A DNA stretch of 8,184 nucleotides from positions 1-8,184 of the forward strand of contig CAIWKU010000272.1 in the NCBI GenBank assembly GCA_903913355.1, in the 5' to 3' direction. Below the pieces are notes generated by a model. The model was not told the origin of the DNA. It did not search any database and saw nothing but the letters and a program-made list of their open reading frames with translations. Each line of letters opens with the position of its first letter. The stretch's first letter is position 1. The stretch is from an uncultured Bacteroidota bacterium (lineage in GTDB: Bacteria > Bacteroidota > Bacteroidia > Chitinophagales > Chitinophagaceae). Below are positions 1 to 5,667 of the stretch, in pieces. The position numbers were made by a program, and so were the translations under genes.

Positions 1-209
1 ATTATTTTGTTAAAAATGGAGGTATCATTCATCTGCATATTTACCCTAATGGTAATGATACATGGAATATTCAAGGAATGATTTTACAGCTAAATTTTGC
101 AGGAGGCGTTTCTCAAACAGTAAAGTTTAATCCATTTACGGTAAGTCAAAACAGCACCGAAGCTACTCTTTATTTTGATGGGGCATTTAAACAAAGAGGA
201 GCTAATTAA
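1..209 (+). CDS. C-terminal fragment of an unrecognised protein
   Basis: An open frame enters from the left edge (first full codon at base 3) and runs 68 codons to a TAA at 207-209. The visible residues start YFVKNGGIIHLHIYPNG and end YFDGAFKQRGAN. They alternate hydrophobic and polar residues (for example HLHIYP, MILQLNF, ATLYFDG), which suggests a beta-strand-rich C-terminal domain. I see no catalytic motif, membrane segment or sorting tail. I do not recognise the family, and the start and most of the gene lie outside the window. The coding call rests on the uninterrupted frame reaching the edge, protein-like composition, and the plausible intergenic spacer with an inverted repeat after the stop. 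At this length a chance open frame cannot be fully excluded. Confidence 0.6.
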   Translation, partial: YFVKNGGIIHLHIYPNGNDTWNIQGMILQLNFAGGVSQTVKFNPFTVSQNSTEATLYFDGAFKQRGAN

Positions 210-300
210 TGCAGAATTGGGTAACTAATGAAAATAATCATGAGCTACTCAAAAAGTATGAAAAATCATGACATTCGAGTCGAAGACACCTCATTTTGTT

Positions 301-341
301 TGATAAAGTATACTTACTAAACAGGTAAGCATACTTTATCA
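301..341. repeat. 16-bp inverted repeat, possible terminator
   Basis: GATAAAGTATACTTAC (302-317) and GTAAGCATACTTTATC (325-340) are reverse complements except for one A-C mismatch, around a 7-base loop; T301-A341 adds one more pair. It lies about 90 bases after the stop of the first partial gene and about 60 before the next start, so it could end the upstream transcript. It lacks a clear T-run on either side, so a regulator site or processed RNA hairpin is also possible. Confidence 0.5.
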
Positions 342-392
342 GAGAAAATATATCAAAAAATAAAACCATTTTAGCTGGTTGAACAAAAATAT

Positions 393-398
393 AAGGAG
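393..398 (+). promoter_or_regulatory. AAGGAG ribosome-binding-like sequence, unusually close to the start
   Basis: AAGGAG ends one base before the ATG at 400. That is a perfect Shine-Dalgarno core but much closer than the usual 5-9 bases, and Bacteroidota generally do not depend on this signal. It may be coincidental. It neither supports nor excludes the ATG; the start was chosen from the signal peptide. Confidence 0.25.
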
Positions 399-399
399 T

Positions 400-1308
400 A
401 TGAGAAAAGTAATAACATGTTTGCTGATAGTAATAATGACTATACTTTTTACCAAACAAACACATGCTCAGTTTTTAAAATCGCTTTTAAATAGGGCTAC
501 TGAGGCTACTAAACAGGCGCATTTTGTAAAAGATAGTACTGCAATACTGAAACCTAAATTAGATAGCCTTTCTGCAACATTAAAAAAAATGTCAAATGAT
601 ACTGTTGGAATGATGCCTAATTATGAAAGGCAACAGCGCTTATCTGTTTCATCGGCCGATTCTGCTGCCGCAATAAATGCCTTTAGAAATGGTACTGGGG
701 GTAGTGGTATATTATACCAATATTTAGTTACTAATACTGTAAAAATACAAGGGAGAGATAGCAGTTTTAAAGATACCATGTCTATGGCCATAGCTGACAA
801 TTTTAATATGCGATCAGATTTTGGAGGAGGTGGTATTAAAACACAAACGATTAATTATGCAACAATGCCTAGATACAGTATTGTTCTAATGCCACAGACT
901 AATACCTATATGCTTCGTATCAAAGACACGGCCAATCCGGTTACATCTGATAAACTAAGCTATACAGTGACAAAAGTTGGCAATGAAACTGTTCAAGGGT
1001 ATAATTGTATTCATGCCAAATTAACTATTATTATGGGAAAGAATAGTCAAATCACTGAGGATGTATGGACCAGCAAAGATGTACCGGGCTATTTAAATTT
1101 GAAAAAGATGTCAGCAATGCAAAATGTTACACCCAAAATGTTACAGGCAATTGACCAGGCTGGGTGCGATGGCTTTTTTGTAAAAATAATGATGCAAAAT
1201 ATGGGCTTCTCTATGAATATGTTGTTGATAAAAGCAGCGCGGACAAATTTTTCTGCATCAACTTTTCAAATTCCAATAGGTTATAAGCGAACACAATCGT
1301 TTTTATAA
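400..1308 (+). CDS. secreted DUF4412-like protein
   Basis: A 302-residue protein when started at the ATG at 400. This start gives a textbook signal peptide: MRK, a hydrophobic stretch at residues 4-17, and a likely cleavage after THA (residue 23) before QF. An in-frame TTG at 379 would add seven polar residues ahead of the signal peptide and is less likely. Residues 24-85 are Ser/Ala/Lys-rich and look helical. The rest looks beta-rich, with a Gly patch near 140-145. The segment YNCIHAKLTI (201-210) followed by ITEDVWTSKDVPGY (218-231) resembles the C-terminal half of DUF4412 proteins, where a 'gYkC..y' strand precedes an 'E.W.sk.ip' segment. DUF4412 proteins are exported Bacteroidota proteins of unknown function; the match is by eye only. 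The gene stands alone, with structured spacers on both sides. Location is likely periplasmic, since no lipobox is visible. Confidence 0.75.
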   Translation: MRKVITCLLIVIMTILFTKQTHAQFLKSLLNRATEATKQAHFVKDSTAILKPKLDSLSATLKKMSNDTVGMMPNYERQQRLSVSSADSAAAINAFRNGTGGSGILYQYLVTNTVKIQGRDSSFKDTMSMAIADNFNMRSDFGGGGIKTQTINYATMPRYSIVLMPQTNTYMLRIKDTANPVTSDKLSYTVTKVGNETVQGYNCIHAKLTIIMGKNSQITEDVWTSKDVPGYLNLKKMSAMQNVTPKMLQAIDQAGCDGFFVKIMMQNMGFSMNMLLIKAARTNFSASTFQIPIGYKRTQSFL

Positions 1309-1335
1309 ACAAGACCTCTCTTACACCATCTCTTT

Positions 1336-1393
1336 TAGGTAGCTTAATTATCAGGCAGGTATATACCCTCTGTTTATTACCTAAGCTATCCTA
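1336..1393 (+). terminator. possible terminator stem after the DUF4412-like gene
   Basis: TAGGTAGCTTA (1336-1346) pairs with TAAGCTATCCTA (1382-1393) with one bulged base, enclosing a 35-base loop that itself holds the 10-bp palindrome GGTATATACC (1358-1367). It begins 28 bases after the stop at 1308. No T-run follows, so the terminator role is an inference from position and pairing. Confidence 0.3.
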
Positions 1394-1439
1394 GTAGCAT
1401 TGCCATCCGGTATTTGCCTGGATATTACAAAAGCACTTT

Positions 1440-1565
1440 CTTCTTATTTCCTTTTTATTTCCTTCGGTTCTGCTTCGATGGTAACCGAAGCTTCTTTTAT
1501 ATTTCTTCGAGTACAATCGAAGCCGCTTCGGTTATAACCGAAGGAATATAGAACCAAATAAGAAG
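1440..1565. repeat. nested CTTCGG/CCGAAG inverted-repeat structure
   Basis: Four arm pairs nest in order: CTTCTTATTT (1440-1449) with AAATAAGAAG (1556-1565); TTCCTTCGGTT (1459-1469) with AACCGAAGGAA (1536-1546); AACCGAAGC (1483-1491) with GCTTCGGTT (1525-1533); CTTCGA (1505-1510) with TCGAAG (1517-1522). All are exact. Alternative pairings compete: 1462-1469 with 1483-1490, GCTTCGAT (1472-1479) with ATCGAAGC (1516-1523), and the perfect 18-bp palindrome CTTCGGTTATAACCGAAG (1526-1543). The CTTCG core or its complement recurs seven times in about 82 bases, in both orientations. It could form a cruciform in DNA or a branched RNA. Its origin (REP-like element, mobile remnant, leader RNA) is unknown. 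Confidence 0.75.
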
Positions 1566-1573
1566 GGAATACG

Positions 1574-1606
1574 AAGAAGGTATTTCCTAAACCAAAAGTC
1601 CTTCTT
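1574..1606. repeat. short inverted repeat AAGAAGG/CCTTCTT
   Basis: AAGAAGG (1574-1580) and CCTTCTT (1600-1606) are exact reverse complements with a 19-base loop. This directly follows the nested CTTCG structure and shares its GAAG/CTTC wording. On its own it is weak and could be chance. Confidence 0.3.
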
Positions 1607-1663
1607 ACGTATCTCCAATAACTATCTTATTAAACTAATGTATTGATAACCAAATACTTAGTG

Positions 1664-1690
1664 GGGGTAGTACTACCCCTACTACCCCTA
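1664..1690. repeat. 16-bp perfect palindrome plus 9-bp tandem repeat
   Basis: GGGGTAGTACTACCCC (1664-1679) is its own reverse complement. Its right half begins two exact tandem copies of CTACCCCTA (1673-1681 and 1682-1690). The result is a G-rich arm followed by C-rich repeats, with the DUF6266 start about 107 bases downstream. A dimeric regulator site or a strong hairpin are both possible. Confidence 0.6.
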
Positions 1691-1727
1691 ACACCCTCTT
1701 TTAGATTCTACTTTTACACCGTTAACA

Positions 1728-1754
1728 ATCACCGGTGATCACCGCTGCAGCGGT
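1728..1754. repeat. two adjacent perfect palindromes before the DUF6266 gene
   Basis: ATCACCGGTGAT (1728-1739) and ACCGCTGCAGCGGT (1741-1754) are both exact palindromes separated by one base. They sit 42 bases before the ATG at 1797, where an operator or an RNA leader hairpin would act on this gene. They are locally much more GC-rich than the flanks. The function is inferred from position only. Confidence 0.6.
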
Positions 1755-1796
1755 AAAACAGAAACAATCATTTTTTAAACATTTTAAAGAAAAATC

Positions 1797-2447
1797 ATGG
1801 CAAGAATTAATCAGGGAATCCTTGGAGGATTCTCAGGAAAAGCAGGAACGGTAGTAGGCAGTTCCTGGAAAGGAAGATCAGTAATGCGCGGTCTTCCACA
1901 GGTTAAAAAGAACTCCAAATCATCGCAGGATCAATTGAACCAGCGGGAGAAATTTAAACTGATGGTAGAATTTTTTACCGGACTGGCAGATATGTTTGCC
2001 ATTACCTATCGCAAACAGGCCAAAGACATCAGCGGGTTCAATGCTGCTGTTTCGGCTAATATCCGCAATGCGATCAGTGGTGTAGAATCTCCTTTCAGTA
2101 TTGACCTGGCAAAATTACAATTTGGTTATGCCAATGGCAACCTGCCTAATGGGTTAGAGCCAAAGGTGTCGGTAGTGCCTGCTCACCAAATTAGTTTTAG
2201 CTGGCAGAACAATGCTGGTTTTGGAAAAGCAAAAGCTTCGGATATAGCCATTGGTGTGGTGTATTGTCCGGCGCAAAAGCAAGCGATTAGTTTTCCGGAT
2301 ATGGCTATCCGAGAAGATGAAACTGCTACCATTGCCTTACAGGAGTTTGCGGGCGAATTGGTAGAAACCTGGATCCTGTTTTTATCGGAAGATGAAAAAC
2401 TGGTATCACCCACCCTTTATACGGGTCAGGTAACACGGGTTCTTTAA
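1797..2447 (+). CDS. DUF6266 family protein
   Basis: A complete protein of 216 residues. Its N-terminus, MARINQGILGGFSGK followed by GTVVGSSWKG and a MRGLP segment (about residues 1-34), matches the conserved opening I know for DUF6266, a Bacteroidota family of unknown function. Residues 37-95 are polar and probably helical (KFKLMVEFFTGLADMFAITYR). The second half alternates short hydrophobic strands (QISFSWQN, DIAIGVVYC, ETATIALQEF, ETWILFLSE), suggesting a beta-sandwich. There is no signal peptide, lipobox or membrane helix, so it is probably cytoplasmic unless exported by a non-classical route. The ATG at 1797 is preceded by an A-rich leader without a Shine-Dalgarno sequence. The gene is monocistronic: a palindrome-dense spacer precedes it and a strong hairpin follows it. 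Family assignment is by recognition of the N-terminal signature; no activity can be proposed. Confidence 0.88.
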   Translation: MARINQGILGGFSGKAGTVVGSSWKGRSVMRGLPQVKKNSKSSQDQLNQREKFKLMVEFFTGLADMFAITYRKQAKDISGFNAAVSANIRNAISGVESPFSIDLAKLQFGYANGNLPNGLEPKVSVVPAHQISFSWQNNAGFGKAKASDIAIGVVYCPAQKQAISFPDMAIREDETATIALQEFAGELVETWILFLSEDEKLVSPTLYTGQVTRVL

Positions 2448-2471
2448 GCTGGTAAAGTAGTCATTGTAAAT

Positions 2472-2512
2472 ACCACCCTAACCGTTGTGAAAGCAACGGT
2501 GGGGTGGTTATT
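2472..2512 (+). terminator. hairpin terminator of the DUF6266 gene
   Basis: The left arm (2472-2487: ACCACCC, TA, ACCGTTG) pairs with the right arm (2494-2508: CAACGGT, G, GGGTGGT). This gives two 7-bp stems with a small internal loop and a TGAAAG hairpin loop. It starts 24 bases after the stop and is followed by a T-rich TTATTGTTTATT stretch. It would separate the DUF6266 gene from the efflux cluster downstream. Confidence 0.8.
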
Positions 2513-2610
2513 GTTTATTGGGCTAAAGAAAATAGATAGTTAAATCCAGGTTTTTATCCGTTAATACATTCATGATTGGCGATATTTTAATTGGAATAAT
2601 CGGCTAAGAT

Positions 2611-2640
2611 TTAGTTAAAATTTATTAGCATTTTAGCTAA
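2611..2640. promoter_or_regulatory. 11-bp inverted repeat upstream of the efflux cluster
   Basis: TTAGTTAAAAT (2611-2621) and ATTTTAGCTAA (2630-2640) are reverse complements apart from one T-G position, around an 8-base spacer. The element ends 78 bases before the first ATG of the efflux cluster. A metal-responsive dimeric repressor or activator could bind here, or the RNA could fold. No regulator gene is in the window, so its role is an inference. Confidence 0.4.
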
Positions 2641-2718
2641 CTCAAATTTTGAAATTGTATCTCGTTGATATTTAACATCCTTTTACGATTTAATATAGTA
2701 AAATTGATCTGTCAAGCA

Positions 2719-3108
2719 ATGAGAGGAAAAATCAAGCATATTACTAAGAATGCATTTATTGCATTTATGTCGTTACTAATTATCAATGTGAGTATTGATG
2801 CATATGACTTTCAGCCTATTGCTTCTGTAAACTCTATCAGCGAGTTTAACTATTTCAATTCATTTGCTGAGTATATTACCGAAATAACACTGGGAAAAAC
2901 CAATGCTTTCCCTGAATTTGAAAAAGAAAGCACTTCATCCAAGGCCCAATTTGTTAAACATAGTGTGTTTAAATTTTATCAAACAGATTCTGCTATTCTA
3001 GGCGTATTATTCGATGATAAATCCAACTCTTTTGTTGTTCCTCTTACCGAGCAGTACAAGTATCTGTACTTCCGGGAAATCAATCCCCCCCCTCCCAAAG
3101 CCTGTTAA
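2719..3108 (+). CDS. small membrane-anchored or exported protein leading the efflux cluster
   Basis: A 129-residue protein of no family I recognise. The ATG at 2719 gives a basic start (MRGKIKHITK), a hydrophobic segment at residues 12-26 and then a polar, aromatic-rich domain, as expected of an uncleaved anchor or signal peptide. An in-frame TTG at 2665 would add 18 residues and is not preferred. There is no obvious cleavage box. The C-terminus reads EINPPPPKAC, with the prolines encoded over an eight-C run. It precedes the TolC-type gene by 116 bases in the same direction with no strong terminator between, so it may be the first gene of the metal-efflux transcript. Short exported proteins at the head of such operons are common in Bacteroidota, but this one has no His/Cys/Met cluster, apart from a single terminal Cys, to suggest metal binding. 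Confidence 0.7.
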   Translation: MRGKIKHITKNAFIAFMSLLIINVSIDAYDFQPIASVNSISEFNYFNSFAEYITEITLGKTNAFPEFEKESTSSKAQFVKHSVFKFYQTDSAILGVLFDDKSNSFVVPLTEQYKYLYFREINPPPPKAC

Positions 3109-3115
3109 TTAACAG
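3102..3115. repeat. 14-bp perfect palindrome over a stop codon
   Basis: CTGTTAATTAACAG is an exact palindrome that contains the TAA stop (3106-3108) of the small protein gene. No T-run follows it, so it is a poor terminator. It may be a weak attenuating hairpin or chance in AT-rich DNA. Confidence 0.35.
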
Positions 3116-3224
3116 AAGTAAATTATTCTGTTTATTGCAATGTAACTATTGCTTGTTGTTATTGACATGCAGGGTACTAGTGTATTCCTGTCTGTCCCAT
3201 TCTTAATTCCGTCAATAAAACATC

Positions 3225-4523
3225 ATGCGAGTAAGCAATTACCTTGTAATTGCGCTACTGTGTATTTGCTGTGGCAATACACTACAGGCGCAAAAGGATA
3301 AACTATTTACTGATAGTATTACCCTCACACTAGATAGTGCCGAGAATATATTTTTACGAAATAATCTTTTAATCCTGGCACAGAAGTATAATGTGGATGC
3401 CCAAAAAGCATTGATTATACAGGCTAAACTTTTACCCAACCCTAATTTTTCATTTAATAGAGGGCCGGTTATCCCTTTAACTGATAATACTTCCAATTTC
3501 CCTTATTCCAATTTTTTTCATAACAATGAAACGGCTATCACAGTTTCACAGTTAATCCTGTTGGCGGGAAAAAGGAATAAACAAATAAAAATTGCAGAAG
3601 CAAACGCAAAACTCTCAGAATATCAGTTATTCGATCTGATTAGAACTTTAAAATATACGTTACGAACAGATTTTTTTAATATCTACTATTTACAAAAATC
3701 TGCCGGGGTATACCAAAAAGAAATCGAATCTCTCGAGAAGGTTGTGAAAGCCTTCAACCAGCAGGAAGGGAAAGGGTATATAGCTGAAAAGGAAGTTGTG
3801 AGGATCAAGGCTCAACTATATAGTCTGCAAAGCGAATACAATGACCTGATCAACCAAATCAATGATACAGAAAGTGAGTTGAGATTGGTTTTACAAGTAA
3901 AGGATGTAAGTATTACACCCATTGTTAAAGAAGAGGAAGTAACGGCATTAAATCCGGAAAAATATCCACTTTCCTCACTGATAGATACTGCATATAAGAA
4001 CAGAACCGACCTCATGATAGCCAGAGCCAATACTGATATCAGTAAACTTAATTACCAGTATCAAAAAGCTTTGGCAGTACCCGATCTTACTGCATCCCTT
4101 TCTTACGATAAACAGGGGAGCTATGTAAGAAATTTTAATTCGGTAGGCTTAGCTATGGACCTCCCTTTTTTTAATAAAAACCAGGGCAATATCAAATCTG
4201 CGAAGTTCATGATAGATATGAATAATACTTCACAGAAAAGCACTGAAGCCACATTGGAAGAGCAGATACAAAGAGCCTTACAAAAATCATTTGATAGCGA
4301 CAGACTCTACCGCAAAATAGACTCCAGGTTTACTCGTGATTTTGACAGATTATTAAATGAAGTATTTATTAATTACGAAAAGCGAAATATAGGTTTATTG
4401 GATTTCCTTGATTTCTATGATTCTTACAAACAGAATATACTTCAAGTTAACTACATCCGATATAACAGAGTGCAATCATTTGAAGATATCAATTTCTACA
4501 CTGGAACTAATTTTTTCAATTAA
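3225..4523 (+). CDS. TolC-family outer-membrane channel of a heavy-metal efflux system (CzcC-like)
   Basis: A complete 432-residue protein forming the outer-membrane exit duct of the tripartite exporter encoded here. Residues 1-22 are a signal peptide with likely cleavage after LQA before QKDK. Two outer-membrane efflux repeats follow (about 30-235 and 245-430), each with long helical segments (for example residues 165-225, rich in Glu/Lys/Gln heptads). The repeat signatures LIDTAYKNRTDLMIA (about 252-266) and GLAMDLPFFNKNQGNI (308-323) are typical of CzcC/CusC-type channels, where 'lPlfnrnqG.i' is a hallmark. The length is normal for the family. The adaptor gene starts 12 bases after its stop, so the two are co-transcribed. 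No Shine-Dalgarno sequence is visible, as usual for the phylum. I am confident of the family; metal specificity cannot be read from this subunit. Confidence 0.92.
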   Translation: MRVSNYLVIALLCICCGNTLQAQKDKLFTDSITLTLDSAENIFLRNNLLILAQKYNVDAQKALIIQAKLLPNPNFSFNRGPVIPLTDNTSNFPYSNFFHNNETAITVSQLILLAGKRNKQIKIAEANAKLSEYQLFDLIRTLKYTLRTDFFNIYYLQKSAGVYQKEIESLEKVVKAFNQQEGKGYIAEKEVVRIKAQLYSLQSEYNDLINQINDTESELRLVLQVKDVSITPIVKEEEVTALNPEKYPLSSLIDTAYKNRTDLMIARANTDISKLNYQYQKALAVPDLTASLSYDKQGSYVRNFNSVGLAMDLPFFNKNQGNIKSAKFMIDMNNTSQKSTEATLEEQIQRALQKSFDSDRLYRKIDSRFTRDFDRLLNEVFINYEKRNIGLLDFLDFYDSYKQNILQVNYIRYNRVQSFEDINFYTGTNFFN

Positions 4524-4535
4524 AATCATTTAAGA

Positions 4536-5645
4536 ATGTCACATAATTATATTTTCAGATCAGTAAAATACTTGTCTATCACTTTTGTAGTAGCCGTGTT
4601 TTACATAAGCTGTAGCAGTATTGATCAAAAGAATGGCCCAGTAAGGCAGAAATATACTATCCCGGATACTTTATTAAAAAAACTCACAATTGCTACCGTA
4701 AAGAAATGCCCCCTGTTAAATATACTTACACTCACCAGTACAGTAGATTTTGATCAGGACCATCAGGTAAATATTTACCCTATGGTTAGCGGAAATATTC
4801 AGGATGTTAAGGTACAGGTTGGAGATCATGTTAACGAAGGGCAAACCCTTGCACTTATACGGAGTAGTGAGATGGCTGGCTATAGTAATAATCTTGTAGT
4901 TGCAGAAACCAATCTAACAGTTACTAAGAAACAACTGGATGCAACGAAGGACCTCTATAGTAGCGGATTGGCTTCACAACTCGATGTAACCAACGCACAG
5001 GCTAATTATGAGCAGGCCGAAGCACAATTGTTAATGATTAAAAGAGTATTAAAAATTAACGGCAACGATATCCAGGGAAATTATATTATAAAGTCCCCTA
5101 TCAGTGGTTTTGTGGTACAAAAAAATGTAACCAATAACACTGCCATCAGGACGGATAATGGTAATAATATATTCACTATCTCAGACTTGAAAAATGTTTG
5201 GGTTCAGGCAAACGTATATGAATCTAATATTAGTAAAGTTCATATGGGAGATTCTGCTCTTATTACTACGCTTTCATATCCTGATCGGGTTTTTAAAGGC
5301 AAAATTGACAAAATAGTAAATGTGCTTGACCCTACAACGAAAGTTATGAAAGTGCGGGTAATTGTAAAGAATGAGGATTATGCTTTAAAGCCCCTGATGT
5401 TTGCTAGTGTGAGTGTGATCAATAAAGAGAATAGCCAATATACATGTATTCCTAAAGGAGCATTAATATTTGATCACAGCAGATATTTTGTTTTGGCTTA
5501 TAAAAATGCTTCAAGCGTTACTATAAGGCCGGTAGAAATTCACAGTATTGTTGGCGATACAGTTTATCTGGATAAAGGAATAGAACCAGGTGAACAAGTA
5601 ATTGCTACGCAAGCCATTCTTATTTATGATACACTAAATAATTAA
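4536..5645 (+). CDS. RND efflux periplasmic adaptor lipoprotein (CzcB/CusB-like, HlyD family)
   Basis: A complete 369-residue membrane-fusion protein that links the RND pump to the outer-membrane channel. The N-terminus is hydrophobic and ends YISCSS, so Cys26 is a probable lipidation site (the box is imperfect because of Tyr at -3). The domains run in the usual order: first lipoyl half about residues 79-110 (VSGNIQDVKVQVGDHVNEGQ), helical hairpin about 113-175, second lipoyl half about 182-215 (IKSPISGFVVQKNV), beta-barrel about 219-295 including DPTTKVMKVRV, and a membrane-proximal domain about 296-366. The Met-rich N-terminal metal site known from CusB, and the His-rich extension of some CzcB proteins, are not seen. 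It lies 12 bases after the channel gene and 22 before the pump gene. Confidence 0.92.
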   Translation: MSHNYIFRSVKYLSITFVVAVFYISCSSIDQKNGPVRQKYTIPDTLLKKLTIATVKKCPLLNILTLTSTVDFDQDHQVNIYPMVSGNIQDVKVQVGDHVNEGQTLALIRSSEMAGYSNNLVVAETNLTVTKKQLDATKDLYSSGLASQLDVTNAQANYEQAEAQLLMIKRVLKINGNDIQGNYIIKSPISGFVVQKNVTNNTAIRTDNGNNIFTISDLKNVWVQANVYESNISKVHMGDSALITTLSYPDRVFKGKIDKIVNVLDPTTKVMKVRVIVKNEDYALKPLMFASVSVINKENSQYTCIPKGALIFDHSRYFVLAYKNASSVTIRPVEIHSIVGDTVYLDKGIEPGEQVIATQAILIYDTLNN

Positions 5646-5667
5646 GTTTTTACCAAAACTATTTATC

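Larger units (their letters stand above)
1309..1796. other. 488-base gene-free, palindrome-dense region
   Basis: No credible gene was found here on either strand. The region instead holds a series of inverted repeats, listed individually: a bulged stem at 1336-1393, a nested CTTCG-rich structure at 1440-1565, a short stem at 1574-1606, a perfect 16-bp palindrome at 1664-1679 with a 9-bp tandem repeat, and two perfect palindromes at 1728-1739 and 1741-1754. The last 42 bases before the DUF6266 start are A/T-rich, as expected of a Bacteroidota 5' leader. I could not identify a convincing promoter with the Bacteroidota -33/-7 pattern (TTG, then TAnnTTTG). Confidence 0.75.

Noticed and set aside
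379..399. Upstream TTG start for the DUF4412-like gene
   Set aside because: It would place seven extra residues before a signal peptide that is already ideal from the ATG at 400, and no ribosome-binding sequence precedes it.
1440..1754. CRISPR array
   Set aside because: The repeated units are short palindromes in both orientations with irregular spacing, no constant spacer length, and no cas genes nearby.
1309..1796. Insertion sequence or integron-type recombination site
   Set aside because: There is no transposase or integrase frame, no matched terminal repeats bounding a gene, and no identifiable target duplication. A remnant cannot be excluded, but it is not supported.
2644..2651. AAATTTTG as a Bacteroidota -7 box (TAnnTTTG) for the efflux cluster
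   Set aside because: The first base does not match and no TTG or TTTG element is found at the expected distance upstream.
2665..2718. Upstream TTG start for the small protein
   Set aside because: It adds 18 residues ahead of a good ATG-initiated basic/hydrophobic N-terminus and has no supporting signal.
3162..3188. TTGACA with a TATTCC 15 bases later as a sigma-70 promoter for the channel gene
   Set aside because: The spacing is short, the -10 match is poor, and Bacteroidota primary sigma factors use a different promoter pattern. I see no convincing promoter here.
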